This document shows, in pieces, positions 54,314 through 64,000 of a stretch of DNA of 64,000 nucleotides. The translations under genes were made by a program, and so were the position numbers. The DNA comes from Pseudomonas ekonensis. GTDB taxonomy: Bacteria > Pseudomonadota > Gammaproteobacteria > Pseudomonadales > Pseudomonadaceae. Positions within the stretch are counted from its first letter, which is position 1. The number at the start of each line of letters is the position of its first letter. Below the pieces are notes generated by a model. That model ran no database searches, was not told where the DNA came from, and saw only the letters and a program-made list of their open reading frames with translations. The DNA lies in the NCBI RefSeq assembly GCF_019145435.1, contig NZ_JAHSTS010000001.1:2804001-2868000 (forward strand). Direction: 5' to 3'.

Positions 54314-56046
54314 TCACGTTCTGGCCGCACTGGTTCCGCCCCTGGTGGCTGTTGCTGCTGCCGTTGCTGGGCTGGCTGCTCTGGCAGCTCTGGCACCGGC
54401 AGAAGCGCGCCGGGCGCTGGCAGGTGATCCTGCCGCCGGCCTTCCATTCCACCCTGCTGCGCGGGGGCCGCGGGCGCGACAGCAAACTGCCGTGGGTCGC
54501 CCTGGGCGTGGCCTGGCTGCTGACCGTCGCGGCGCTGCTCGGGCCGAGCTGGGAGCGGGTCGAGCAGACCACCCAGAAACCCGCCGACCCGCTGGTGGTG
54601 GTGCTGGAACTGACCCCGGAGATGCTGGCCACCGACTCGCCGCCGACCCGGCTGGAACAGGCCCGGCGCAAGCTGTTCGACCTGTTGCAGGCGCGCAGCG
54701 ACGCGCAGACCGCCATCGTCGTGTACGCCGGCAGCGCCCACACGCTGGTGCCGCTCTCCGATGACCTGGCCACCAGCCGCAACCTGCTCGACGCGCTCAA
54801 GCCGTCGCTGATGCCGCAAAGCGGCCATCGCGCCGACCTGGCGGTGAACAAGGCCTTGACCCTGCTCGAACAGGGCGCCTTGGGCCAGGGGCGGATCCTG
54901 CTGATCGGCTCGTCGCTGTCGGAAGAGGAGCGCCTGGGCATTCGCCGGGCGCTGGGCGGGCAGTCCCCGCAGTTGCTGATGCTCGGGGTCGGCACCGCCG
55001 AGGGGGCGCCGATCGCCCAGGAGGACGGCAGTTTCCTCAAGGACGCCCAGGGCGCGATCCGCGTGCCGCAACTGGACGGCCCCGGCCTCAATGCCTTCCT
55101 CAATTCGGTGGGCGGCGAGTACCGCGGCGCCCGCCTGGACGAGTCCGACCTGCGCGCCCTCGGCCTGCTCGACGGCCCCCGCAGCCTGCGCGACGACGGC
55201 CAGACCCTGCGCCTGGACACCTGGGCCGACCAGGGCTATTGGCTGCTGCTGCCGCTGTTGCTGCTCGCCGCTTGCGCCGGGCGCCGCGGCTGGCTGTTCT
55301 GCCTGCCGCTGCTGTGGTGCCTGCCGCAGCCCGGCTACGCGTTCGATTTCGAAGACCTGTGGCTGCGTCCCGACCAACAGGGCCTGCACCTGCTCAAGCA
55401 GAAGCGTCCAGCCGAAGCGGCCAGGCACTTCGAAGATCCGCAGTGGCAAGGCGTGGCGCTGTACGAGGCCGGTGACTATAGCGGCGCCGCCCAGCGCTTC
55501 GCCGAAGGCAACGACGCCCGCGCCCACTACAATCGAGGCAATGCCCTGGCCAGGAGCGGCGAGCTGGAAGCGGCGCTGGATGCCTACGATCAGGCCCTGG
55601 AGCGTCAGCCGGACTTGCGCCCGGCGTTGACCAACAAGGCCTTGGTGGAGAACCTGCTGAAACAGAAGAACGCTCCGCCGCCCGCCGAACCGCAGAAGCC
55701 GTCGACGCCTCAGGATCTGCCGGGCGACGAGCCGCCGCCACCGTCCGCGCCCCCGCCGACGGCCAACAGCGAATCCCCAAGCGACACTGCGCCGGCGCCT
55801 GCGGCCAGCGAACCGCCACCGACCGCCCCGCCGCTGCCGGGCGCCGATGAGTTGGCCGAAAGCGAACCGCAGGACGAACAGAACGCCACACCGCCGTTGC
55901 GCCCCGCCGAAGACAACCTCGAAGGCGAGCAGCGTCAGGCGCTGGAACAATGGCTGGGCAAGATCCCGGACGATCCGGGCGAACTGCTGCGACGCAAGTT
56001 CTGGTACGAACAGCAACAACATCAGGATCAGGAAAACATTCGATGA
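54310..56046 (+). CDS. batB: BatB/BatC-like VWA and TPR fusion protein
   Basis: 578 residues. Two N-terminal membrane helices, a VWA domain (about 90-290), two hydrophobic segments (about 310-345), then TPR repeats (YNRGNALARSGELEAALDAYDQALERQPDLRPAL) and a Pro/Glu-rich tail (about 455-535). It therefore joins BatB and BatC in one chain, as is common in pseudomonads. The MIDAS is degenerate: VLELTPEML in place of DxSxS, so metal binding may be lost. Overlaps batA and batD by four bases each. Confidence 0.9.
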   Translation: MITFWPHWFRPWWLLLLPLLGWLLWQLWHRQKRAGRWQVILPPAFHSTLLRGGRGRDSKLPWVALGVAWLLTVAALLGPSWERVEQTTQKPADPLVVVLELTPEMLATDSPPTRLEQARRKLFDLLQARSDAQTAIVVYAGSAHTLVPLSDDLATSRNLLDALKPSLMPQSGHRADLAVNKALTLLEQGALGQGRILLIGSSLSEEERLGIRRALGGQSPQLLMLGVGTAEGAPIAQEDGSFLKDAQGAIRVPQLDGPGLNAFLNSVGGEYRGARLDESDLRALGLLDGPRSLRDDGQTLRLDTWADQGYWLLLPLLLLAACAGRRGWLFCLPLLWCLPQPGYAFDFEDLWLRPDQQGLHLLKQKRPAEAARHFEDPQWQGVALYEAGDYSGAAQRFAEGNDARAHYNRGNALARSGELEAALDAYDQALERQPDLRPALTNKALVENLLKQKNAPPPAEPQKPSTPQDLPGDEPPPPSAPPPTANSESPSDTAPAPAASEPPPTAPPLPGADELAESEPQDEQNATPPLRPAEDNLEGEQRQALEQWLGKIPDDPGELLRRKFWYEQQQHQDQENIR

Positions 56047-57680
56047 GCCGTTTCACCGCACTCTTGCTGCCCCTGCTGATCTGCACGGCCACCGCCCAGG
56101 CGGCCGGGCTGACGGCCAGCGTGGACCGCACGCGCCTGAACTCAGGCGAGACGGTGGAACTCACCCTGGAATCCAACGATGTCACGCAGTTCGGCAAACC
56201 GGACCTGACCCCGCTGGAGCCGCTGTTCGAAGTGCGCGGCACCCGTCAGGTCAACCAGTTGAACACCCTCAACGGCGACAACCGCGCCACCACCCGCTGG
56301 ATCGTCACCCTGCTGCCGAAAAACAACGGCAGCATGGTGATCCCGCCGCTGCAGCTGGGCGACGCGCAGAGCCAGCCGATCACCGTGCAGGTGGTCGAGA
56401 GCGACGACCGCGAGAGCGCCGACAACCTGGACCCGGTGTTCATCGAAGCCAGCCTCGACCAGAACAGCGTCTACGTGCAGGCCCAGGCGGTGCTGACCGT
56501 GCGCATCTACCATTCGGTGTCGCTGTATGACGACAGCAGCCTGACGCCGTTGCAGATCGCCGACGCGCGCATCGAACAGCTGGGCGACACGCGCACCTAC
56601 GAGAAAGACATCAACGGCGTGCGTCACGGCGTGATCGAAATGCGTTACGCGATCTATCCCCAGCACAGCGGCCTGCTGAGCATCGCCCCGCAGACGTTCA
56701 GCGCGACGCTGGTCGATACGCGGCCGTCCGGGGACGCCGCCGCCCAAGGGCCGAAACCGGGCAAGCTGATGCGCATCAGTTCCGCCGCGACGGCGCTGAC
56801 GGTCAAGCCCAAACCCATCACCTACCCGGCCGACGCGCCGTGGCTGCCGGCCCGCAGCCTGACCCTGAGCGAGAGCTGGAACCCGGAGCCGGATCACCTG
56901 CAGGTCGGCGATTCCCTGACCCGCAGCCTGACCCTCAAGGCCGACGGCCTGGCCAGTTCGCAGCTGCCCGCATTGCCGGCCACCGAGGCCAACGGCTTGC
57001 GCCGCTACCCGGACCAACCGGTGCTCAACAACCAGAGCGGCGACCGGGGCCTGACCGGCAGCCGCGAGGAACGCGAGGCGCTGGTGCCCAGCCGCAGCGG
57101 CGCCATCGAGCTGCCGACGGTGGAGGTGGTCTGGTGGAACACCTTCGAAGATCACCTGGAACACAGCAGCTTGCCGGCGCGCGCCCTGCAAGTGGCGAGC
57201 AACCCGAGCCTGCAGGTGGACACGCCGGCCGGCACGCAGGCCTCGGGCGGCGCCGACAGCGAAGCGCTGTGGTGGTGGAAGCTCAGCACGCTGGTCCTGG
57301 CGTGCACCACCGCCCTCGGCTTCGGCCTGTGGTGGCGGGCCCGCTGGCAACCGGCGATCCTGCGGGCCGCCCAGACCGGCCCGAGCCCGCGCACGCTGCT
57401 CGACGACATCAAGCGCGCCAGCCAGGCCAACGACCCCCACGCCACCCGCCAGGCCCTCGACGCCTGGGCCCGCCAGCAGCCCGAGACCCTGGCCGACATG
57501 GCCGCCCGCTTCGTGCCGCTGTCCGATGCCCTGGACGGCCTCAACGGCGCGCTCTACAGCGAAACCGGCCAGCACTGGCAAGGCGAGGACCTGTGGCGGG
57601 CCATCCGCGCCATCCCGGCGGCCGAACGGGCGAAGGATCCGGTGGGCGACAGCGGGTTGCCGCCGCTCTACCCCAAATGA
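56043..57680 (+). CDS. batD: BatD-like (oxygen tolerance) protein
   Basis: 545 residues with signal peptide MSRFTALLLPLLICTATAQA, then tandem immunoglobulin-like periplasmic domains (LTASVDRTRLNSGETVELTLES, FEVRGTRQVNQLNTLNGD, TRWIVTLLPKNNGSMVIPPL), a membrane helix (about 420-440) and a cytoplasmic helical C-terminus. The start codon overlaps the batB stop (ATGA). Last gene of the operon. BatD family is clear from motif and context; role in envelope stress is inferred from the family name. Confidence 0.92.
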   Translation: MSRFTALLLPLLICTATAQAAGLTASVDRTRLNSGETVELTLESNDVTQFGKPDLTPLEPLFEVRGTRQVNQLNTLNGDNRATTRWIVTLLPKNNGSMVIPPLQLGDAQSQPITVQVVESDDRESADNLDPVFIEASLDQNSVYVQAQAVLTVRIYHSVSLYDDSSLTPLQIADARIEQLGDTRTYEKDINGVRHGVIEMRYAIYPQHSGLLSIAPQTFSATLVDTRPSGDAAAQGPKPGKLMRISSAATALTVKPKPITYPADAPWLPARSLTLSESWNPEPDHLQVGDSLTRSLTLKADGLASSQLPALPATEANGLRRYPDQPVLNNQSGDRGLTGSREEREALVPSRSGAIELPTVEVVWWNTFEDHLEHSSLPARALQVASNPSLQVDTPAGTQASGGADSEALWWWKLSTLVLACTTALGFGLWWRARWQPAILRAAQTGPSPRTLLDDIKRASQANDPHATRQALDAWARQQPETLADMAARFVPLSDALDGLNGALYSETGQHWQGEDLWRAIRAIPAAERAKDPVGDSGLPPLYPK

Positions 57681-57705
57681 GCGCGCGGCGTCGCCACCTG
57701 CGACG

Positions 57706-58197
57706 TCATTGCCCGTCAGGTGCCCGGTCTTCGGAGTCCTGCTGCGGCAGAAATGTCCGGGCGGCCAGCCAGCAACTGGCCATCGACGCCAGGAACGACA
57801 CCGATAGCTCCAGCCAGTAATCCGAAATCTCGCCGCCGTTGATGTCGTTGTTCCGCACAACGAGCAATACGAACCAGAACATCCATCCGGCGGCGACTCC
57901 GGCGCCTGCCAGAGCGACCAGCAAACAGTTCAGCGCCGTCTTCCTGACCCTCATCAAAGCAATCGCCAGAGCAAAAAACAGAAAAGGCAGACAGAACACC
58001 AACTGCGCGAGGAAAGGCGCCAGGAAGGGCATCAGCAGCAGTTCACCCCCCCTGACTTCCCCCAGCAGTTTCGGCGTATCGATCAAGTGGGCAAACACTG
58101 TGACCGTCTTGATGACTCCGGCGATCCCCCCCACCACCATCGGGCACAGGAAAAAGGCCAGGAAGACCTTCCCGCGTGGGTATCGAGCCTTGATCAT
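57706..58197 (-). CDS. Four-helix membrane protein, likely immunity to the CdiA-like toxin
   Basis: 163 residues from MIKARYPRGKVFLAFF. Four hydrophobic helices (about 10-32, 52-80, 88-112, 126-147) make it an integral inner-membrane protein with an acidic C-terminal tail. Its ATG overlaps the stop of the large exoprotein gene (ATGA), the usual placement of cdiI. The frame is open upstream to 58359, but that part lies inside the exoprotein gene. A membrane immunity protein suggests a toxin acting at or through the inner membrane. No named family recognised. Confidence 0.78.
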   Translation of the reverse strand: MIKARYPRGKVFLAFFLCPMVVGGIAGVIKTVTVFAHLIDTPKLLGEVRGGELLLMPFLAPFLAQLVFCLPFLFFALAIALMRVRKTALNCLLVALAGAGVAAGWMFWFVLLVVRNNDINGGEISDYWLELSVSFLASMASCWLAARTFLPQQDSEDRAPDGQ

Positions 58198-61100
58198 GGG
58201 GTGCAGCCCTGGGCTTTCGACAGGCCCAACAGCTTGCAGCCATAGTTCACCCTTGAGCGGTAATCCAGGATGACCACACCGCCGTCGACACCCTGCTTGT
58301 CGCCGATGAGCGGATTGAGCGACGTGTCCGTGGCGTATTTGCCGACGGTCGTGAACCATGAATGGTCACCCAGGAACTTCTCATGGATGGTCTGCAGCAG
58401 CGACTGTTCGTTCTTCAACTGTTTGATGTCCCAGGCAACCGGATCAGTGGCCGATTTGTTGTACAGGTCTTTGAAATTATCGAAGCCGCCCGTGATCAGC
58501 GCGTCCCCCGCCGCCTTGCGCCAGTCGTACACCGGGGCCAGGAACCAGCCCAGGCCAAAGCTCAGGAAGGATCCGTTCCCGTCCGCCCCCAACCCAGTCA
58601 ACGGCGCTCTGGATACCGCTTCAGCGCCCCCGAACCAGTTGGCCCCGATCCCCATTTCCTGTTCATACAGGTTGCTGGCCCCGAAGAAGTTGGCCCGGTT
58701 GTCGATGGTGTTCAGGTACGTCACTAGGCGGTCTGAGGCACCTTGCGTATTGTAGAGGTAGTCGAAGGTCGTGTTCGAAGTGCGCGCCACGTCGTTGTGC
58801 ATGACATTCCAGGCGTCCTGCATGGCGATGTATTTCAGCGCCGCGTTGACTGCCGTCCGGCAGCCGTCGCTCTGGGGGGCCTTGTCGCACATGCTGCGCA
58901 TCTCCGAATCGAGGAACTCGCTGAGCTTCTCCGCCTTCGCGATGGCAGCGTCCTTTTCCTCTTTGGTGGAGCACGTCTTGCCGTTCAGGCAGTCTTCAAC
59001 CTCCGAGAAAGCCTGGTGGGACAGATAGTTGTAGAGCGTCCCGTTGGCCGCCACCGAGGCCGCCGTGCTCGGGTCACCCCCTGACGCCGTGGCCCCCAGC
59101 ACGCCTACGATCTGGGAAATGGCCAGCAGGTTGGCCTGTGCCTGAATGTATTCAGGCGTACCCGGCACATAGTTGGCCGGCAACAGTTTGTCCCCGAGCA
59201 GGCCCACCAGGAACTCGTTGGCGCCGCCGGCGATCGCCCCCGTGCGGAAATCCCCTCCCATGGCCTTGGACAGCAGCCCGCCCAGGCCAGCGTGCAGAAG
59301 AATTTTCTCGATGCTGCCTTCAGGCAGCTTCAAGTCTCCGATGGCGCCCGCCCCCATGGCCGCGCCTATGGCAGTCAGCGTTCCGGTAGCCGAGCTGACC
59401 AGGTTGTCCTTGAAGCTGCCGCCGTAGACGACCGTTTTGATCAGGGCGTCGGCCGTCACCTTGGTGGCTATGACCTTGAATCCCTCCGGGGTCAGGCTGA
59501 TGTTGCCCACGTCGAACTTCAACCCCTGGGTGACCCCCGCCGTGGCCGCGGCGACAACGTAGCTTTTGATGGCATCTTCGGAGGTCATGTCTTTCAGGAT
59601 TTTCCCGAGGTTGCCCCGGTTATCGATCGTGCTGACCGTCGCTTTCGTCGCGGCGGTGATGGCCACGCCCTGCAGCATCGCATTCATGCCCGCCATCATC
59701 GGCCCGATGATGGCGGCCATCGCAATGGCGATGATCAGTTGAGAGGCCGGCCCGAGCCCGGAGTTCGAGTATTTGAACGACTCGTGGATTTCCTTCACTT
59801 GCCGCCAGTCCACGTCTCCGCGGGCTTCGGCCTGCTTGAGCCACGCCATCTGCGGATCGGCCTTGACCATGGCATCGATGGATTCGCTGACCGTCTGCTG
59901 ATTGATCTGCTTCACATCGATCTTGAGGCCTTCCACTGCCTTGATGGCGATTTCGCCCTTGGCGGACATCTGTGTCTGACGGAACGTCTCGTCCGTGTTG
60001 CCCTTGCCCTTGGACGATACCCAGAAAGCGCTGTCGTTGGTCTTGGTATGGCTCTCGTCGTGAAGGTCCTTGACCCCTTCGAATACGATCTTCCCGCCGC
60101 TGTCCAGGCTGATGCCGCCACCACTGTCGAGCTTCGCGACCTGGAATTTCTGGTCGCCGCCGCTGACCAGCGCCATGTTGCCTCCGGTCGTGATTTCACT
60201 GCCGACATGCGTCACCTGCGTGACTTCGTCATGGCGCAGTTTTTTCCTGCCGAAACTGCCCTTGTCCTTTTTGTCGTACAGCGAGTAGTCCGTGTCTTGC
60301 GCCGCCAATACTTCGAGCTCGTCCCTGGCCACCAGATAGGCTTCGTCGCCGGCCTTGATCCGGCTGGAGATCAACGTCAGGTCATCGCCTGCCCGAATGG
60401 CGACATCGCCGCCGGCAGTGATCGTGCTGGCGATCTGTTTGACGTGGTCTTCCTGGGCGGTCACCTTCTTGGTCTTGTAATAGGAGTGGCTTTCATCGGC
60501 CCCGGAAGCGATGGTCACATCGCCGTCCGCGATGAGCGTGAAATTGCGTTTGGCGTTCATGTCACTGGCGACCGCGGCAAAGTCACGACCCGCACTCATC
60601 GAGATATCGCGCCCTGCATCCAAGCTTGAGCCGAACTGAGTGACGGAGCTGCTCTGCCTGGCACCGCCATCGACATTGATCTGTTGAGCCGAAGCGATGG
60701 CGATGTCCCGACTGGCCTCGATCCGGACATCCCGCCCGCTGGACATCGAACCTCCCACGCTGAGCATGTCCCGGCCCGAGAAGATCGTCAGGTCATTCGC
60801 CGCCTCGATGCGCGCGGCACTGTCGACGACGTCACGCTGGAACGACTTGCCCTTGCCGTCGAAGGTATCGGCGCTCACCGAACGCTCGTTGACGATGTCC
60901 CCCGTCAAGGTCACAAGGTTGACGTCACGCCCGGCGATGATGCCGCCCGCCTTGTTGACGATGTCATGCACGGCCAGCAGGCCCAGGCGGTTCCCCGCTT
61001 CGATCAGGCCGCTGTTGGTCAGGTCCAGCCCGGCGCTCGCGGCCAGATTGTTGCTGGCGCGCAACGTGCCTGCGTTGACCAGATCCTTGCCTGCGATCAG

Positions 61101-64000
61101 ATCGACATCGTACCCCTGGATCAACGCCCCGTTCGGCGCCAGGCGGTTGTTGGCCTGGGCCAGGTACAGCACCGGCACCAAGACCTTCTCGCCGTTCACT
61201 TCGTGCTCTTCGAGCCAGACGATGTCGTGGGTCAGCGCCGCCACTTGCTGAGCGGTCAGGGTCACGCCGACGGACAGGTTGAGCTCGTTCTTGCTCGCCA
61301 CCGCGTTATTCATCAGGTACTTGAACATCGCTTCGTCGGAGGTCTGGCCGTCGATGAAGCGCTGGCCGGTGCGGGCGACCACGGCCTGCTGCACCAGGCG
61401 CTGCTCGAACAGGCCGTCGCCGAGGCGCTTGGCGCTGGTGTCGGGGTCGTAGCCGAGTTTGCCCAGCAGGTAGTCAGAACTCATGAACGACTTGAGGTCA
61501 GTCAGCGCAGGGTTGGTCTCGATCAGGTACTTGTGCGGGTTGGAACGCACGCTGGTGTCGGGCAGCCCCTGAACCCGCGGCACATCGAACGAGGCCTGAC
61601 CGCGGTCGGGCGCCAGCACGCCGACCGGACCGTCGCCGGCGACCGCGTTGACGTTGATCGGCGCCGTCTGGCCATTGAGGTTCTGCGAGGGACGGGCGGC
61701 CAGGGTCAGATCGCGCTTGTTCGTCGAGACCGGATCGTTCTTGTCGAACGACAGCTCGGTGGCCGGGCGGGAAGGCATGCCGTCCGAGCGCTGGGTGGTG
61801 CCGGCGGCGACGGTGCCGATGGTCCAGTCCTTGCCGGGCGTCACCGCCTGCTCGCTGCCGCCTTTGCCGCTGTAGCGGAACAGGCCGTTTTCGCCGGTCG
61901 GCAGGGTGAAGCCCGGCAGCGCCAACGGGTTGACCTGCTGTTGGGCCAGCTCCGGCGGCAATTGTGGATTCAAGAAGATGACCGTCGGCTTGACGGCGCT
62001 CTTCACACCGGTGTCCGTCCCCTCCTTGGCCGTGCCGTCGAAGTGGGTATAGGGATTGAGGTTGCCGTTGCGGATCGTGGTTTTGGCGTTGATCTCAACC
62101 GCCTGGCCCGCCTGGACAACGGAGGAAACGCTGCCGCCGCCGTCGGTGAAGACACGGGTGTCCTTTTTCAGGTCGCCCGCCAGAATCTGGCCCGGGATGG
62201 CGACCTGGGGACCGGTGCCGAACTTCACGTTGGTCTTGCCGAGCATCTGCTTGGCGATCGCGGTGTAGTCCCAATGCGTTCCGCCCTTGTCCGGCTCATG
62301 CCAGGTTTCGATGTAGTCGTACTGGTTTTTGGAGTTGCGGTCTGCATAGGCTTGCAGGTCGGTGCTGATCCAGCTCGTCTGCTTGCTGGGCAACCCGCCG
62401 AGCTTGAAGACCCGCGAGCGGGTGAAGGTGCCCGACTGCAGGCCGAAGTTGTCGAAGGTGTCGACGTCGAGCTTGATGTTCTTGCCCGCCGATATCAGCG
62501 AGGCCGTGTTGGTGAACGCTCCGACGTTGCCGGTCAGGTTGCCCGCCACATTGAGGGACGCCTGGGGGCCTGAGATCGTCGAGGTCGACTCGAAGCTTTC
62601 GTTGACATAGAACGTGGCGGAGCCGTCGAAGGTGATGTCACCCGAGATGAACTTCTCCTCGCCGACCACGCCTTCGGTCTTGTTGTTGAAGCTGTTGGCC
62701 GACAGCGAAAAGTCGCCATCGACATTGATCGAAGCGGCCAGGTTGTTGACGGCATTGGCGCGCCCCCCGTCCTTTCCGCCGATCGTGAGATTGCCGATGC
62801 TGTAGACATCGCCGGTCTGGTTGGTGAAGTCATTGACCAGCAGGTTCATGTTGCCGCCGCTGAAGATCAGCCCACGCTCATTGAGCAGGCTGGCCGTCCT
62901 GACCGTCAGCGTCTGAGCCGCCCCCAGTGTGCCGGTGTTGGTCACGGCGCCGGCATCGATCGTCAAGTCGCCGCCGGCCGTCAAGCGTCCGCCGGCGTTG
63001 TTGAGCAACCCGCCCACGGTGACTTTGCCCTGCCCGCCTGCGCCGATGCTGGCGGCGCCGGTCAGGCCGAGTTGCGCCGCCGTCAGCGTCAGATTGCCCA
63101 GGCTGCTCAGGCGGCCATTGCCGCCGTACCCGCCGCTCAACTGGATATCCAGCTCGCCGTCGCTGGCGATCAACCCGTCGTTGTTCCAGCCCGCGCCGCG
63201 TCCGACCAGTTTGTCCGACGCCAGCAGTTGTCCGTTGGCGGTCTGAGTGAAGTGGTTGACGTTGACGGTCAGGCGGCCGGCCTGGATCACGCTGCTGTTG
63301 ATCCAGCTGTCGGCGTTGAGCGTCAGGCCGCCGCGGGTGACCAGCGAGCCGCCGGCGTTCATGACGTTGGCGGTCGAGAGGCCGAATTCTCCCGTCCCCA
63401 CGTGCGTCATCGTGCCGCCTGCGTTGAGCAGGCTCGGCGCGTTCAGGATGAAGTCCGTGTTGGCGGTTTCCACCAGGCCGTTACGGTTGTCGAACAGGCT
63501 GCCGATCTGGAAGTCGGTCTTGCCGCCGCTGCCCAGCGCCCGCAGCTTGCCGCCCTGGTTGTCCACGCCGGCGGCGCGGATGGCCAGCAACGCGGCGCTT
63601 TCGATCAGGCCGCCGCGGTTGCTGAGGTTGCCGTCCAGCCCCAGACCGATGCCGTTGCCGCTGACCTGGCCGGCATTGTTGTTCAACGAGCCGGCGACCA
63701 TGGTCACCGCGCCTTTGGCGTAGATCCCGCCGCCGCTGTTGTCGATGGCGTTGCCGCCGGCGTTGAGCAGGATGTCGCCGGCGTTGGCGGCGATGCGTCC
63801 GCCGTCGCTGTAGATGCCGCCCAAGGCCCGCAGGTCGAGGCGTGCGCCTTCGAGCTTGCCGCCCTGGCCGTTGCGCAGCACGCCGGTCAGGCGGGTCTGC
63901 AGCAGGCCCTTGAGGCTGGACAGCACGCCGCCGCGGCTGTCGAGGCTGGCGGCGGTGAGGTTCAGGTCACCGGTCCGGGCGATGAGCTTGCCGCCCTGGT
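58194..64000 (-). CDS. CdiA-like haemagglutinin-repeat exoprotein with C-terminal toxin (5' end outside window)
   Basis: The frame is open to the window edge: at least 1935 residues, N-terminus missing. FHA-type 20-residue repeats (GGKLRALGSGG, LTNSGLIEAGNRLGLLAVHDI) run through it. A middle block with NPHKYLIETNPALTDLKSFMSSDYLL and LTHDIVWLEE is typical of CdiA proteins before the second FHA region. A DUF637-like hydrophobic pre-toxin region follows (ATAGVTQGLKFDVGN, GGSFKDNLVSSATGTLTAIGAAMGAGAIGDLKL, GANEFLVGLLGDKLLPANY). A Cys-paired segment (EDCLNGKTC ... MCDKAPQSDGC) leads into about 150 residues of unassigned toxin. No VENN motif is seen. Secretion needs a TpsB/CdiB, not in the window. 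Confidence 0.88.
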   Translation of the reverse strand, partial: QGGKLIARTGDLNLTAASLDSRGGVLSSLKGLLQTRLTGVLRNGQGGKLEGARLDLRALGGIYSDGGRIAANAGDILLNAGGNAIDNSGGGIYAKGAVTMVAGSLNNNAGQVSGNGIGLGLDGNLSNRGGLIESAALLAIRAAGVDNQGGKLRALGSGGKTDFQIGSLFDNRNGLVETANTDFILNAPSLLNAGGTMTHVGTGEFGLSTANVMNAGGSLVTRGGLTLNADSWINSSVIQAGRLTVNVNHFTQTANGQLLASDKLVGRGAGWNNDGLIASDGELDIQLSGGYGGNGRLSSLGNLTLTAAQLGLTGAASIGAGGQGKVTVGGLLNNAGGRLTAGGDLTIDAGAVTNTGTLGAAQTLTVRTASLLNERGLIFSGGNMNLLVNDFTNQTGDVYSIGNLTIGGKDGGRANAVNNLAASINVDGDFSLSANSFNNKTEGVVGEEKFISGDITFDGSATFYVNESFESTSTISGPQASLNVAGNLTGNVGAFTNTASLISAGKNIKLDVDTFDNFGLQSGTFTRSRVFKLGGLPSKQTSWISTDLQAYADRNSKNQYDYIETWHEPDKGGTHWDYTAIAKQMLGKTNVKFGTGPQVAIPGQILAGDLKKDTRVFTDGGGSVSSVVQAGQAVEINAKTTIRNGNLNPYTHFDGTAKEGTDTGVKSAVKPTVIFLNPQLPPELAQQQVNPLALPGFTLPTGENGLFRYSGKGGSEQAVTPGKDWTIGTVAAGTTQRSDGMPSRPATELSFDKNDPVSTNKRDLTLAARPSQNLNGQTAPINVNAVAGDGPVGVLAPDRGQASFDVPRVQGLPDTSVRSNPHKYLIETNPALTDLKSFMSSDYLLGKLGYDPDTSAKRLGDGLFEQRLVQQAVVARTGQRFIDGQTSDEAMFKYLMNNAVASKNELNLSVGVTLTAQQVAALTHDIVWLEEHEVNGEKVLVPVLYLAQANNRLAPNGALIQGYDVDLIAGKDLVNAGTLRASNNLAASAGLDLTNSGLIEAGNRLGLLAVHDIVNKAGGIIAGRDVNLVTLTGDIVNERSVSADTFDGKGKSFQRDVVDSAARIEAANDLTIFSGRDMLSVGGSMSSGRDVRIEASRDIAIASAQQINVDGGARQSSSVTQFGSSLDAGRDISMSAGRDFAAVASDMNAKRNFTLIADGDVTIASGADESHSYYKTKKVTAQEDHVKQIASTITAGGDVAIRAGDDLTLISSRIKAGDEAYLVARDELEVLAAQDTDYSLYDKKDKGSFGRKKLRHDEVTQVTHVGSEITTGGNMALVSGGDQKFQVAKLDSGGGISLDSGGKIVFEGVKDLHDESHTKTNDSAFWVSSKGKGNTDETFRQTQMSAKGEIAIKAVEGLKIDVKQINQQTVSESIDAMVKADPQMAWLKQAEARGDVDWRQVKEIHESFKYSNSGLGPASQLIIAIAMAAIIGPMMAGMNAMLQGVAITAATKATVSTIDNRGNLGKILKDMTSEDAIKSYVVAAATAGVTQGLKFDVGNISLTPEGFKVIATKVTADALIKTVVYGGSFKDNLVSSATGTLTAIGAAMGAGAIGDLKLPEGSIEKILLHAGLGGLLSKAMGGDFRTGAIAGGANEFLVGLLGDKLLPANYVPGTPEYIQAQANLLAISQIVGVLGATASGGDPSTAASVAANGTLYNYLSHQAFSEVEDCLNGKTCSTKEEKDAAIAKAEKLSEFLDSEMRSMCDKAPQSDGCRTAVNAALKYIAMQDAWNVMHNDVARTSNTTFDYLYNTQGASDRLVTYLNTIDNRANFFGASNLYEQEMGIGANWFGGAEAVSRAPLTGLGADGNGSFLSFGLGWFLAPVYDWRKAAGDALITGGFDNFKDLYNKSATDPVAWDIKQLKNEQSLLQTIHEKFLGDHSWFTTVGKYATDTSLNPLIGDKQGVDGGVVILDYRSRVNYGCKLLGLSKAQGCTP

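Overview
The window is GC-rich, densely coding DNA from a Pseudomonas, most likely of the P. fluorescens group. The gene content and order are pseudomonad: aguBA, the hxc type II secretion cluster with vreAIR, the very large NAD-glutamate dehydrogenase gdhB, a DUF6124 gene and short REP palindromes. One stretch (about 28.9-33.9 kb) is clearly AT-rich and looks acquired.

Layout. 1-4.9 kb: agmatine/polyamine catabolism on the minus strand (a Tat-exported agmatine deiminase cut by the window edge, a polyamine-binding protein, aguB, aguA) with a divergent LysR regulator. 4.9-38 kb: a phosphate-starvation/secretion locus with the same order as the P. aeruginosa vreAIR-hxc-lapA-pdtA region. It holds a 12.5-kb TpsA-like exoprotein gene (PdtA-like), a DING/LapA-like phosphate-binding protein, all eleven core genes of an Hxc-type type II secretion system (GspC-M equivalents) and the cell-surface signalling genes vreA, vreI and vreR. 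The Hxc cluster is interrupted between hxcV (gspI) and hxcP (gspC) by about 6 kb. This insert carries a DUF6124 gene with a structured upstream region, a frameshifted DUF2726 (PD-(D/E)XK-like) gene and a 1204-residue SIR2 protein resembling the anti-phage sirtuin Dsr1.

38-48 kb is mostly housekeeping or accessory metabolism: an AhpD-like protein, a MocR regulator, a monooxygenase-like protein, a cupin, a lipoprotein and gdhB. 48.3-50.2 kb is a pore-forming bacteriocin of the pyocin S5 type with its membrane immunity protein. 50.8-57.7 kb is a six-gene MoxR/Bat operon. 57.7-64 kb is the 3' part of a CdiA-like contact-dependent inhibition exoprotein with a four-helix membrane protein overlapping its end, the likely immunity protein.

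How it fits together: VreA, VreI and VreR (receptor, sigma factor, anti-sigma factor) and probably PhoB would control the Hxc secreton and its cargo (the DING/LapA-like protein) and the PdtA-like exoprotein. Candidate Pho boxes lie upstream of vreA and of the pdtA-like gene. Three conflict systems share the window: a Dsr1-like phage-defence gene, an S5-like bacteriocin and a CDI toxin. No TpsB transporter gene is present for either exoprotein. No tRNA, rRNA or CRISPR array was seen.
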